A DNA stretch of 64,000 bases from Paenibacillus lutrae (lineage in GTDB: Bacteria; Bacillota; Bacilli; Paenibacillales; NBRC-103111), in the NCBI RefSeq assembly GCF_009757775.1, contig NZ_RHLK01000008.1:63171-127170 (forward strand). The letters are read 5' to 3'. The position numbers were made by a program, and so were the translations under genes. Below, piece after piece: positions 47,038-56,052 of this stretch. The notes beneath the pieces are model-generated. The model did not search any database and was not told the origin of the DNA. It was given only the letters and a program-made list of their open reading frames with translations. Positions within the stretch are counted from its first letter, which is position 1, and each line of letters starts with the position of its first letter.

Positions 47038-48996
47038 ATGTCGCGAAGCAGAATCGTATTCTTAGCTCTCTTATCTGTGGTTATTTTCGGTATTGGGGGA
47101 AGCTGGCTGTACAACAAAGGATCAAAGGAAGATAACGGATCCAACATATCCGTCAAATCTGCAGCGGCGGAGCAGCGCCAGGAACTTAAGAAGGTCGTAT
47201 CTGTAGAGAAGTTCAAGGATAACTATGACGTAGTTGTGGTCGGTACAGATCCAGAAGGAATTAGTGCGGCTGTCTCTGCGGCACGCAATGGACTCACAAC
47301 ATTGCTGATCGATAGCAGGAGCCGTGAAGTACTGGGGGGCTTGATGACAGTAGGCTGATTGAACAGTATTGATATGAACTGGGTTAAGCCAGACACCAGT
47401 CTGCCGGGAAATCAACAGGATTACTTAAATCAAGGAATATTTGCTGAATGGTACAAACAAATAGAAGGCCATTCGTTTGATGTCCGGACAGCAGCCAATA
47501 GCTTCTATGAGCTGGTTAGCTCCGAGGAGAACATCGATGTTTCCATGGAATCGAAATTTGTTGTGCCTATTGTTAAAAAGACAGGGGAATATCCGGTTGT
47601 GGAAGGAATTAAGGTGACCGCGAAAGACGGTACCCCACATAACATAGCAGCCAAATCTGTGATTGATGCTACACAGGATGGTGACATCGGTGCAGCGGCT
47701 GGGGTCGAATTTACAATAGGCCGCGAAGACTTGGGGGATATCAAATCTTCAATGGCGGTAACCGCTGTATTTCGTTTGAGAAATATCAATGCCAAAGCTT
47801 GGAACCTCATCTCCAAACGGCTTAATGAAGACGGGAACGCAGGCACAGGAACCGATAAAATGTCGGCGTGGGGATATGGCGCTGAGATGAAAGGGTACGT
47901 GCCGCTTAACAAGGAACGTGCCATGATGCGAGGGCTGAACATAGGCAGGCAGAATGACGATACAATTCTGATTAATGCGCTGCATATTTTTGGGATTGAT
48001 GGCCTAGACCCTGCTTCACATAAGGAAGCAATGAATATCGCTAAGGAAGAAATCCCGAATGTTGTTAAATATTTAAATACCTTCCCCGATTTTAAAAATG
48101 CCGAGCTGGATGGCATAGCTTCTGAGTTATATGTCCGAGAAACACGGCACATGAAGGGCTTATACCGCTTGAGTATTATAGACTTGCTGGAAAATCGCGA
48201 CCAGTGGGACCGGATCGCATTCGGTTCTTACCCCTCAGATATTCAGAAGACTTCACCCGCAGATCACGGTGCGATTCCCGTTGATCCGTGGCGTTATGCG
48301 GTTCCATTCCGCAGTATCGTACCGCAAGCTGTCGATGGTTTGCTTGTAGTGGGGCGTTCCGCCAGCTATGATACGCTGGCACATGGGAGCGCACGCGTCA
48401 TTCCGACGGGAATGGCAGAGGGCCAGGCTGCTGGCGTTGCCGCCAAGCTTGTCCGCGAGAATAACATAACCTTCCGCCAATTGTCCGAATCGAAGCCTTT
48501 GATTGCTGAACTGCATAAACAAATGAATGACCAAGGAATGGATATAAAGCCTTATACATTGCCCAAGCCGGATTTTATGACACACAAAAACTATCCTGGG
48601 CTGAAGGCAGCCGTATATATGGGACTTGCTTACGGTTCTTACGGCAACCAAGCTTTTGATTTAGACAAGGTTTCTAATGTTCAAAGGATGGTTAACCAAA
48701 TAAATAATATGAAGAGGGTTTACACATCTCATTTTACAGGCAATCCTTCTGAAGCACTGCAAGGTCTGGAGGGACCCGATAAAAAACCTTTGAGTCTGCA
48801 ACAAGCGAGCTTCACATTAGCCAAAGCAATTGGTTTAAACGCAACGTTAGAGGAAGCCCAAACTTTACTTCAGGCTAAAGGGATGATTACTAAAACTTCC
48901 GTTGATCTTATAGGAGATAAACATAACTTAACCAACGGAGATGTTTATATGCTGCTCAATGATGCAGTTGGCCATGTAGTTGGTAACCAGTTCTAA
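47038..48996 (+). pseudogene. membrane-anchored FAD-dependent oxidoreductase interrupted by one in-frame UGA
   Basis: From the ATG at 47038 (GAGGTG upstream) the frame runs 106 codons to TGA at 47356-47358, then continues in the same frame for 545 codons to 48996. The N-terminus has a membrane anchor (IVFLALLSVVIFGIGGSWLY); YDVVVVGTDPEGISAAVSAA binds the FAD ADP-moiety, and LGGLMTVG-stop-LNSIDMNW spans the UGA. The second part keeps FAD-family segments (SVIDATQDGDIGAAAG, GLLVVGRSASYDTLAHGSAR). A Trp codon (TGG) probably stood at the TGA. The rest shows no decay, so the change is recent, an error, or read through. Substrate unknown. Confidence 0.8.
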
Positions 48997-49186
48997 CATT
49001 GTAAAAGAAGATGTTGGCGCATTCGTGTCCTGATATGTTGCAAGGGAGGTGTCTATAGTCATCCTCCCTGAACACAAGCGGAATCAGCGAATTGATAGAA
49101 TCTGGCTCGATTTAATTGTCGGAAGAAACTTTTTAAGGATATGGATCGTCTATGAGTATACAAATTTTGTAAAGGGGGCCGCATTC

Positions 49187-50422
49187 TTGAAATCAGTGCA
49201 GCTGGTAAAAATATTACTTATCTGGTTTGTCCTGATTATAGCGCTTGTTCTGAGGCTTACATACGTGCTTGGCAACGAATATGAACCTTTGGAGTTCGAT
49301 CAGAAGAACTATACCGTGATGGCCGAGCAAATCATTGAACAAGGGGTATACGGTTATCTGAGTACGGAATCCAATACATATGTGACACCGGGTTTTCCTT
49401 TATTTCTGACCGCAATTTTAGCAGTGTTCGGCTACACGGATATCGAGCAGACCTATATGGTTGTGAGAGTTTTACAGGCGTTTATCAGTTTAGCGGCAAT
49501 AGGATTTCTTTATAAAATCGGAGACAGGCTGTTCAATTGGCAGACGGGCATCGTGGCAGCTTTGATGGCAGCCGTATACGCGCCTTTTATTTTCGTGACG
49601 TCACTAATCCTGACAGAAGTTATCTTCATGGCTTCTTTAATGGCGCTCGTCTACTATCAAGTGAAGATTATTCAGGAAAACAAGCGTAAGGATCACTTGA
49701 TAGCCGGAATATTGCTGGCGCTTTCCGTGCTGATCCGGCCTAATATTCTCCTTATCGCTCCCGTGCCTTATATCTTCCTCTGGTTTCAGTACCGCAAACC
49801 GTTTGTCAAGGAAATCGGCTGGGGTGTGCTTGCTTTCGCAGTAGGAATGCTGCCCTGGTGGGTACGCAATCTGATGACGTTTCAGGAATTTATTTTTTTG
49901 TCCAAAGAGGGGGCGGCGAACCCGCTGCTTGGCGGAACTGACCCTTATATGAAAGGGACGCTGGATTGGAGCCGCATTGATCCGAATGATCAGAAGGGTG
50001 AAGCGATCCGGCGGATCAAGGAGGGACTGCAGAACGATCCGGCTCTCTGGATCCGGTGGTTTACGGTAGGTAAACTGAAGGAGATGTTCTGGAATCGGAT
50101 TTATATGGGGGATTATCCCGGAACGGTGGCTGGCTGGTATGCGCTTATGCTGCCCAAGATTCATAAGCTGCTGGTGCTGGCAGGTCTGATGGGCTCGTTA
50201 GTGAGCTGGTTTATCAACAAAAGCTACCGGTATCTGGCCGCGATCTTCTTTATTATGCTCGGCACCCAGCTTATGTTTATACCGGAGCCGCGTTATACGA
50301 TCGGCATGATGCTGCTGCTGATGCTTATGGTAGCCGGACTGCTCGTTCAAGGGATTACTTACGCCTCTGGCAGGCTGGGCTCAAGTCGTAGAGTACGACG
50401 GGCTGAGGCGGGCGGGCGCTGA
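49187..50422 (+). CDS. GT39-type (ArnT/PMT-like) membrane glycosyltransferase
   Basis: The start is the TTG at 49187, with AAAGGGGG 9 bases upstream; 411 residues. The protein has 10-12 hydrophobic helices and the GT39 pattern: the first loop LEFDQKNYTVMAEQIIEQG with the catalytic Asp, then TPGFPLFLTAILAVFG and, in the second half, LPWWVRNLMTFQEFI. GT39 enzymes move a sugar from a polyprenyl phosphate to a polymer or protein on the outside. It is a paralogue of the gene at 54672 (shared LPWWVRN and TEVIFMASLM/TEALFVLAVM segments). Acceptor and sugar unknown. Confidence 0.85.
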   Translation: MKSVQLVKILLIWFVLIIALVLRLTYVLGNEYEPLEFDQKNYTVMAEQIIEQGVYGYLSTESNTYVTPGFPLFLTAILAVFGYTDIEQTYMVVRVLQAFISLAAIGFLYKIGDRLFNWQTGIVAALMAAVYAPFIFVTSLILTEVIFMASLMALVYYQVKIIQENKRKDHLIAGILLALSVLIRPNILLIAPVPYIFLWFQYRKPFVKEIGWGVLAFAVGMLPWWVRNLMTFQEFIFLSKEGAANPLLGGTDPYMKGTLDWSRIDPNDQKGEAIRRIKEGLQNDPALWIRWFTVGKLKEMFWNRIYMGDYPGTVAGWYALMLPKIHKLLVLAGLMGSLVSWFINKSYRYLAAIFFIMLGTQLMFIPEPRYTIGMMLLLMLMVAGLLVQGITYASGRLGSSRRVRRAEAGGR

Positions 50423-50423
50423 T

Positions 50424-50456
50424 AAGAAAAAGCGCGTTCCCCTTAAGAACGCGCTT
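50424..50456 (-). terminator. terminator of the yuaF-floT operon
   Basis: AAGCGCGTTC pairs with GAACGCGCTT around CCCTTAA; on the minus strand TTTTTCTT follows. On the plus strand the T tract is poor, though it may also serve the GT39 gene. Confidence 0.75.
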
Positions 50457-50648
50457 GCTTGTGAAGCAGTCCCTGCGGCAACTGACAGCAGGGTGGCGCA
50501 TGCAAGAGGAAGGTACCCTCTTGCAGACTAGACCTTGAAGCGGCATTCTGCATTAATCGGGCTGCGATCATACGTGCCAGTTTCATTGGGAGCCGAGGGC
50601 GGAGAATCAGCCGTGCCGATATGTCCGCTGCTCGGACCGCTGCTCCAA

Positions 50649-52208
50649 TCAAGCTTTACCCGGCTCGGTCTCCTTGGCGGCCGCTATAGCTTCAGCAGCG
50701 GGAGTATCCGCCGCAGTCAACAAGGGCCGGGACGGCTGGTGGGCTGCCGGCTGGGGCGCGCGTGTCGTCAGCCCTTTGATGAGCTGCTCAACGTCGATCC
50801 CGGAGACATTCTTCAGCATCTCAGGGGCGGTCGCCATCAGCGATGTGACGTAATTACTGAGGCGGGCAGCTCCTTCACCGTGACCGGTATCGACCACCGT
50901 CAGTTTGTCGATGTTCTTGATCGGTTCGGCAACTTTGCCGGCCAGTTCAGGCAGCATCTTCACGATGATGTCGAGCACGGCGGCTTCGCCGAACTTCTCG
51001 AAAGCTTCGGCCAGACGCTGCTTCGCTTCGGCTTCGGCCAGACCGCGCAGCCGGATTACATCGGCTTCTGCCGTACCGCGCGCCCGTTCGGAGTCAGCGA
51101 TCGCCAGACCGTCGAGGCGTTTCTGTTCGGCGTTGGCCTTGGCTTCCGCCTCGATGCGGAACTGCAGCGCTTCGGCTTCGAGCATCTTGCGGGATTTCTC
51201 CGCTTCCGCGGCCTGCACGACGGAGTAACGGTCAGCGTCCGCTTTCTTCTTGACTTCGGCATCATATTGTTTTTCGCGGCGCAGGATTTCTTTGGTTTCC
51301 AGATCGATTTCCCGTTCTTTGCGAACAAGCTCGACACGCATCTGCTCTTCGACTACGCTCTGTTTGGAGCGTGCCTCCTGGATATGATAAGCCTGATCGG
51401 CTTCGGCCTTCGCCATATCCTGATCTTTTTTGAAGGCAGCGACTTTCAGTTCTTTCTCTTTGCTTGCTTCGGCAATGTTCGTGTCACGCAGAAGCTCAGC
51501 CTTCTGTCCTTCTTCCTCGGCCTTTGCCTTCTGGATACGGGAATCCCGTATAGCTTCGGCTTCGGCGATATCGGCATCCCGCTTCACCGCTGCGATCCGG
51601 GGTTTACCAAGCGCGTCCAGGTAACCATGCTTGTCGCGGACATCCTTGATCGTAAAGGATACGATCTGAAGGCCCATTTTCTTAAGATCGCGGGCGGCTA
51701 CGCCTTGTACCTCTTGGGCGAAGCGGTCCCGGTTGCGGTAGACTTCCTCGACGGTCATCGATCCGAGGATGGCGCGGAGATGGCCTTCGAGCACTTCCTG
51801 CGCTTCACTTTTGAGCGCTTCGGTCGGTTTACCGAGGAACTGTTCTGCGGCAGTTGCCACATCTTCGACAGAGCCGCCGATTTTAATAATCGCGACCGCA
51901 TCTGTCATGACTGGCACACCTTGCTCTGTATAAACCTCGGGAGTCATGACATCGAGTTTATGGGAGAGGAGGGAAAGAAACTGCGACTGCTGGAAGATAG
52001 GCAGGATGAACGCCCCGCCGCCGCGCACGATTTTCATTTTGCGGCCGGATTCGTCGATGCTGACGTTTCTGCTGCCAAGGAAAGAACCCGTAACAATCAT
52101 GGCTTCATCCGGGGAAACGGTTTTGTAACGGGCCCAGAATGCGATACCGAGTATGAGGATGACAGCAACGATAATTCCGGGGATAAGCACAACATCTGAT
52201 AATAACAT
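50649..52208 (-). CDS. floT: flotillin FloT (YuaG)
   Basis: FloT organises functional membrane microdomains. The 519-residue protein has an N-terminal membrane hairpin (DVVLIPGIIVAVILILGIAFW), the SPFH/band-7 domain (VRGGGAFILPIFQQSQFLSL, VAIIKIGGSVEDVATAAEQFL), and a long Glu/Ala-rich coiled coil (about 220-410) with EADVIRLRGLAEAEAKQRL, the flotillin repeat. The start is the ATG at 52208 with AAAGGAG 8 bases upstream; the GTG two codons earlier is too near. It lies 20 bases after yuaF in one operon. Confidence 0.95.
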   Translation of the reverse strand: MLLSDVVLIPGIIVAVILILGIAFWARYKTVSPDEAMIVTGSFLGSRNVSIDESGRKMKIVRGGGAFILPIFQQSQFLSLLSHKLDVMTPEVYTEQGVPVMTDAVAIIKIGGSVEDVATAAEQFLGKPTEALKSEAQEVLEGHLRAILGSMTVEEVYRNRDRFAQEVQGVAARDLKKMGLQIVSFTIKDVRDKHGYLDALGKPRIAAVKRDADIAEAEAIRDSRIQKAKAEEEGQKAELLRDTNIAEASKEKELKVAAFKKDQDMAKAEADQAYHIQEARSKQSVVEEQMRVELVRKEREIDLETKEILRREKQYDAEVKKKADADRYSVVQAAEAEKSRKMLEAEALQFRIEAEAKANAEQKRLDGLAIADSERARGTAEADVIRLRGLAEAEAKQRLAEAFEKFGEAAVLDIIVKMLPELAGKVAEPIKNIDKLTVVDTGHGEGAARLSNYVTSLMATAPEMLKNVSGIDVEQLIKGLTTRAPQPAAHQPSRPLLTAADTPAAEAIAAAKETEPGKA

Positions 52209-52228
52209 AGGCACAGCTCCTTTGTTGG

Positions 52229-52768
52229 TTAATTAAACTCGGATTCGGAATCCAGTGGAGAAACAAGCAGGATGCCGTCCTTGACATCGACGACAACGAC
52301 ACGCAGATGCGAAGCGATGGTCTTGCCGTCAAAGCTTGCGGCAATCTGGTTCGTCACACCGCCGCCAATGCGCAGAATGACTTCCCCGTGCCCGGTTGCG
52401 GGTACAGGAACGTTTACTTCACCGATCTTACCGACAAGGTCCTGAATAGAGAAACCGACGGAGTTCTCGCTGTTGGCCATAGGTTTGACATACACCAGAT
52501 ACGTGAGCATGGACAGTGCAGCTGCGATCAGCAAGGAGGCGGTCCCTGTCTGCAAAGGGGAGAATTCCGTGTAGCGGGTAAGGAGGATGCCGGCTCCTCC
52601 GAAGGTCGTAATTCCGCCGACAAGGACGGCAGGCTGGAGTACGGGCATGTGATGACCGCCTGCAGAATCCAGAAATCCGAAGAGGTGGCCGAGTATCTCA
52701 CCGAAAATAAGTGTAACCAGTGCAAACAGGACACCGGCGATAAATAGACCCCAGTACCAGGTTTCCAT
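52229..52768 (-). CDS. yuaF: NfeD-family membrane protein YuaF
   Basis: YuaF/NfeD proteins accompany flotillins and modulate membrane fluidity domains. The 179-residue protein has three N-terminal membrane helices (YWGLFIAGVLFALVTLIFG, LVGGITTFGGAGILLT, ASLLIAAALSMLTYLVYV) and a C-terminal OB-fold (LVGKIGEVNVPVPATGHGEV, VVVVDVKDGILLVSPL). GGGAGGGATGATATGG gives the start context. Its product and FloT are usually coexpressed; the promoter at 52812 is of the sigma-W type, as known in Bacillus subtilis. Confidence 0.93.
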   Translation of the reverse strand: METWYWGLFIAGVLFALVTLIFGEILGHLFGFLDSAGGHHMPVLQPAVLVGGITTFGGAGILLTRYTEFSPLQTGTASLLIAAALSMLTYLVYVKPMANSENSVGFSIQDLVGKIGEVNVPVPATGHGEVILRIGGGVTNQIAASFDGKTIASHLRVVVVDVKDGILLVSPLDSESEFN

Positions 52769-52811
52769 ATCATCCCTCCCTTATCAAATACTGGATGATG
52801 CTATAAAATTA

Positions 52812-52840
52812 TATACGCTTTCAAGAGCGGATTGGTTTCG
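52812..52840 (-). promoter_or_regulatory. candidate ECF sigma-W promoter of yuaF-floT
   Basis: On the minus strand CGAAAC (52840-52835), 17 bases, and CGTATA (52817-52812) match the sigma-W pattern TGAAAC-N16/17-CGTA with one mismatch. It lies about 45 bases before the yuaF start. Sigma-W answers envelope stress. Confidence 0.65.
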
Positions 52841-53103
52841 TTCCGGCTCAGCAGTGGGTAAAGTCCTGTATACATATGCTGGAAGTTGCCATCGAGATAA
52901 CTGTTCAAGTTAATCAATTTGCACTATAATGATTCAGTGTTCGTACAGCAGGTTGAGAACTACTACAAAGGTCTTTTCGTTACAAGATGCTGACAAATTG
53001 CTAAACCAAAATTATAGAAAACGATGAACCTAACAGAACCTGACAACAAGAGAGATCTGGACATAAGAAGGGGTTAGTCGGATAGAGAAAAGGAGGAAAC
53101 CGT

Positions 53104-53799
53104 ATGTCCAGACAAAGCGACGTGCTGATTATCATCCCTGCTTATAATGAAGAAGACGCGATCGAGCAGACGGTTGAACATTTAAAACGTTATACGGGTT
53201 ATGACTATTTGATCGTCGATGACGGGTCAACGGACCGGACGTCAGCTATCATAAGAGAGCGGGGGTATAACGGAGTTCGTCTGCCTGTTAATCTGGGTAT
53301 CGGCGGTGCGATGCAGACCGGCTACCGCTATGCTGCGCGCCATGGCTATGAGTATGCCATCCAACTGGATGCAGACGGACAGCACGATCCCCGCGATATA
53401 GACAAGCTCGTGCGTGAGATCCGTACATCGGATACGGATATTGTAATCGGCTCCCGCTTCGTGGAGAAAAGTTCTTACAAAAGCAGCCTGCCCAGACGTA
53501 TCGGCATTTACTATTTTTATATGCTGATCCGCCTGCTTACAGGCAACCGGATCTTTGACCCGACATCGGGGTACCGGATTGTGAACCGCAATATTATTAA
53601 CGAGTTCTCTAAGCAGTACCCCGTGGATTACCCGGAAGTGGAAATATTGGTATCCATGGCCCGCAGCAAGTACCGGATCAAAGAAATTAGCGTGGAGATG
53701 AAAAAACGCCAAGGCGGTGTATCTTCCATCAATGTGGTGAGGTCGGTCTATTATATGCTGAAGGTGACCATGTTTTCCATTATCCGGAGAAGCTTCTAG
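53104..53799 (+). CDS. family 2 glycosyltransferase, polyprenyl-phosphate sugar synthase type
   Basis: The 231-residue GT-A protein starts SDVLIIIPAYNEEDAIEQTV, has the UDP-binding DYLIVDDGSTDRT and the DxD site IQLDADGQHDP, then VIGSRFVEKSSYKSSLPRR. The C-terminal part has amphipathic helices (RSVYYMLKVTMFSII) but no firm membrane anchors. It matches dolichyl-phosphate mannose/glucose synthases and would charge a polyprenyl phosphate with a sugar. It opens a four-gene run with DUF2304, SMR and GT39 proteins. AAAGGAGG precedes the ATG. Confidence 0.93.
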   Translation: MSRQSDVLIIIPAYNEEDAIEQTVEHLKRYTGYDYLIVDDGSTDRTSAIIRERGYNGVRLPVNLGIGGAMQTGYRYAARHGYEYAIQLDADGQHDPRDIDKLVREIRTSDTDIVIGSRFVEKSSYKSSLPRRIGIYYFYMLIRLLTGNRIFDPTSGYRIVNRNIINEFSKQYPVDYPEVEILVSMARSKYRIKEISVEMKKRQGGVSSINVVRSVYYMLKVTMFSIIRRSF

Positions 53800-53813
53800 G
53801 GAGGGTCCTTACT

Positions 53814-54206
53814 TTGATTCAAGGCATTACGATTGGAATTACGGTCTTATTCCTATTCCAGATATTATATTATACGAGCAAGAATAAGCTCAAAGACCGC
53901 CATGCCTTTACTTGGATTCTCATAGCAATTGCAGGCATTATTACCGGCATCGGTATTCCGCTTCTGAACCGGTTTGCCCTTTGGATCGGCGTGTCCTACA
54001 TGCCTTCGCTCATCTTCCTGATTGTGATCGTCGTGATGCTCAGTATGCTTGTTCATCAGACCATCCAGTTGTCGAAGCAGCAGGATATGATTAAGACGCT
54101 CGCCCAAGAGCATGCTTATCTGGAGAACGAAGTCATGCTGCTCAAACAGCAAAGCGAGAGCGGGCCTGATACTTTTACACATACAGGGAGACAAGAAAAG
54201 CCATGA
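53814..54206 (+). CDS. DUF2304 membrane protein
   Basis: The 130-residue protein has three membrane helices (IGITVLFLFQILYYTSKN, FTWILIAIAGIITGIGIPLL, YMPSLIFLIVIVVMLSMLVH) and a C-terminal coiled coil (QDMIKTLAQEHAYLENEVML). DUF2304 proteins are regularly found next to polyprenyl-phosphate glycosyltransferases, as here; function unknown, perhaps a subunit or regulator. It begins with TTG 14 bases after the GT2 gene, with GGGAGGG upstream, and overlaps the SMR gene by 4 bases. Confidence 0.85.
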   Translation: MIQGITIGITVLFLFQILYYTSKNKLKDRHAFTWILIAIAGIITGIGIPLLNRFALWIGVSYMPSLIFLIVIVVMLSMLVHQTIQLSKQQDMIKTLAQEHAYLENEVMLLKQQSESGPDTFTHTGRQEKP

Positions 54207-54574
54207 ACCCGGTACATATCGGATTGATCTTATTGAATACGCTCATGCTGGTGAGCGGGCAATTTTTATGGAAATACGGGCTTTCCCGCAAAACAGATCC
54301 ATTTGAAAATCTGCAAAGTATCATTCATCTGATGTTTTCTCCTTTTATTCTGGGAGGACTTTTCATTTATGGACTGGCTACGGTCCTCTGGCTGTTTATT
54401 CTGAACAAAGTGGACATCAGTATCGCCTATCCGATGCAGAGTATTGCCTACCTGATCACCGTAATCGGCGCTTACTATATGTTCAACGAGCAGCTCTCTT
54501 TACTCAAAATAGCAGGGTGTATCGTGATTCTGATCGGTGTAGGAATGATCGGACTTTCGGCGCGTTATTCGTAA
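54203..54574 (+). CDS. SMR/EamA-type small membrane protein, probable lipid-sugar flippase
   Basis: The 123-residue protein has four membrane helices (LILLNTLMLVSGQFLWKYGL, FILGGLFIYGLATVLWLFIL, YPMQSIAYLITVIGAYYMF, LLKIAGCIVILIGVGMIGL), like the small multidrug resistance family and ArnE/ArnF. The conserved Glu of drug exporters is absent from helix 1; with a GT2 and a GT39 gene adjacent, flipping of a polyprenyl-phosphate sugar is the likely role. It starts in the DUF2304 end (ATGA). Confidence 0.83.
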   Translation: MNPVHIGLILLNTLMLVSGQFLWKYGLSRKTDPFENLQSIIHLMFSPFILGGLFIYGLATVLWLFILNKVDISIAYPMQSIAYLITVIGAYYMFNEQLSLLKIAGCIVILIGVGMIGLSARYS

Positions 54575-54671
54575 CGCGCTTCTATTTTTTGAGGGAACCT
54601 GGCAATGAATTGACAAGGAATAATCAGGTGCGGTAAGGAACTGGTAAGAAAGGGGAGTAAGAGAGTCATTG

Positions 54672-55907
54672 ATGTGGAGGAAACTGCGTTCTCTTTCGGT
54701 GCGTTCCTGGCTGGGGATCGTTCTGCTTGTCTCAACTTTGCTTAAAATCATCGAGGTTCTGATCAACGGGCACTCATACAGCCTTGGATCAGACGATAAG
54801 TTGTATATCGAAACGGCCCGTATCTGGCTTGAAGAGGGCATGTTAACCTACAACGATCCGACGCGTCCTACGATGTTCATTACGCCGGCTCTTCCGGCAT
54901 TTATCGCGATTTTCATGAAATGGCTCGGCACCGGTTATGAACTGGAGCAGACTTTGCGGATTGTTCAAGTCCTTATGGTTACTTTCGCGCTCTATCTTTT
55001 ATTTCAAATCGGCACACGTATTTTTAATGAAAAAGCGGCGCTTCTGGCAGTCACACTCACCGCGTTTTATTTACCCATGTGGCTCGTATCGTTTCTGATT
55101 TTGACCGAGGCGTTATTTGTATTAGCGGTTATGCTTTTGATTTACACGGCTCTAAAAGCGATGGATAAACCGACGCTCGGCGTAGCGGCAGCCTTTGGAC
55201 TTGCCTGGGTATTCGCTGTGTACGTCCGGCCTACGATTGCGCTCTGGCCCGGACTATTTCTTCTTCTGCTTCTTTACTGGCGGACGGTTCCGTGGAAAAA
55301 GCTGCTGACGTGCCTGTCCGTCGCTTCTGTTATTTTCGTGCTGTGTCTGCTGCCTTGGTGGGTCCGCAACTATGAGGTGTCCGGCGGCCGTTTCATTCCT
55401 TTGACCCAGTCAAGCGGCAATCCGCTTCTGCTCGGGACGTTTCCTTTCGGGCCGCCTACGATTGAGGAGCAGAGGACTTGGCCGAGGTCTGATCATCTAG
55501 CTGAGAATGACGCGTATGATACAAAATGGGCCAAGGAACGAATCAAAGAAGGGTTTACCGAACAGCCGCTTTATTATTTGCAGTGGTATACGGCAGGTAA
55601 ATTCACTATGTTCTGGGGCGATGTTTATTACTGGGTTAAAGTACACGGGATTAACATTATCCCGGTTATCTTGATGCACTATTTCATCCTGATCTACGGA
55701 TTCAAGGGAATCTGGCAGTCACGCCGTAATCGTCTTACTCTGCTGCTGACAGTCCTGTTTGCTTATATGACGCTGTTACACATGGTTTATTTGGCGCATT
55801 CCCGCTATACGGTCCCGCTCATGCCTTTTATGGCCTTGTTCGCTTCCTATGCGATTCTGAACCAGTGGAACAAGCGGAATAACCCGCGGATAACCGGGGA
55901 CATCTAG
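54672..55907 (+). CDS. GT39-type (ArnT/PMT-like) membrane glycosyltransferase
   Basis: The 411-residue polytopic protein resembles the gene at 49187. It has the first external loop LGSDDKLYIETARIWLEEGM with the catalytic Asp pair, FITPALPAFIAIFMKWLG, TEALFVLAVMLLIYTAL and LPWWVRNYEVSGG. A TTG at 54669 could also start it; AAAGGGGAG lies 12-15 bases ahead. It should take the flipped sugar lipid and glycosylate an envelope acceptor, such as a teichoic acid or a surface protein. The run of four genes forms an operon ended at 55972. Confidence 0.87.
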   Translation: MWRKLRSLSVRSWLGIVLLVSTLLKIIEVLINGHSYSLGSDDKLYIETARIWLEEGMLTYNDPTRPTMFITPALPAFIAIFMKWLGTGYELEQTLRIVQVLMVTFALYLLFQIGTRIFNEKAALLAVTLTAFYLPMWLVSFLILTEALFVLAVMLLIYTALKAMDKPTLGVAAAFGLAWVFAVYVRPTIALWPGLFLLLLLYWRTVPWKKLLTCLSVASVIFVLCLLPWWVRNYEVSGGRFIPLTQSSGNPLLLGTFPFGPPTIEEQRTWPRSDHLAENDAYDTKWAKERIKEGFTEQPLYYLQWYTAGKFTMFWGDVYYWVKVHGINIIPVILMHYFILIYGFKGIWQSRRNRLTLLLTVLFAYMTLLHMVYLAHSRYTVPLMPFMALFASYAILNQWNKRNNPRITGDI

Positions 55908-55971
55908 GGGGAGGGCAGTCACCCGGCTTGGCCGGGCAATTGCTTCATTCTGCTGCTGAATAGAATACAAA

Positions 55972-56010
55972 ATCGCCCGCTACCTTTTTCAGGTGGCGGG
56001 CGATCTTGTA
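55972..56010. terminator. bidirectional terminator
   Basis: ATCGCCCGCTACCT and AGGTGGCGGGCGAT form a 14-bp stem (one wobble) around TTTTC, lying between the convergent GT39 gene and YheC/D operon. Confidence 0.85.
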
Positions 56011-56052
56011 TTTGTGTGGAAGTGAAGCGTCCGGGAGAAGGGGCTTCACTAT

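Noticed and set aside
47356-47392. Selenocysteine codon in the FAD oxidoreductase
   Set aside because: The downstream hairpin has only four base pairs and a loop unlike typical bacterial SECIS elements; a TGG to TGA change is simpler. Kept only as an alternative to test.
50535-52199. Open plus-strand frame of 554 codons
   Set aside because: It is fully antisense to floT, has no ribosome binding site and a composition (Phe, Arg, Gly-rich) that reflects the reverse of the Glu/Ala-rich coiled coil.
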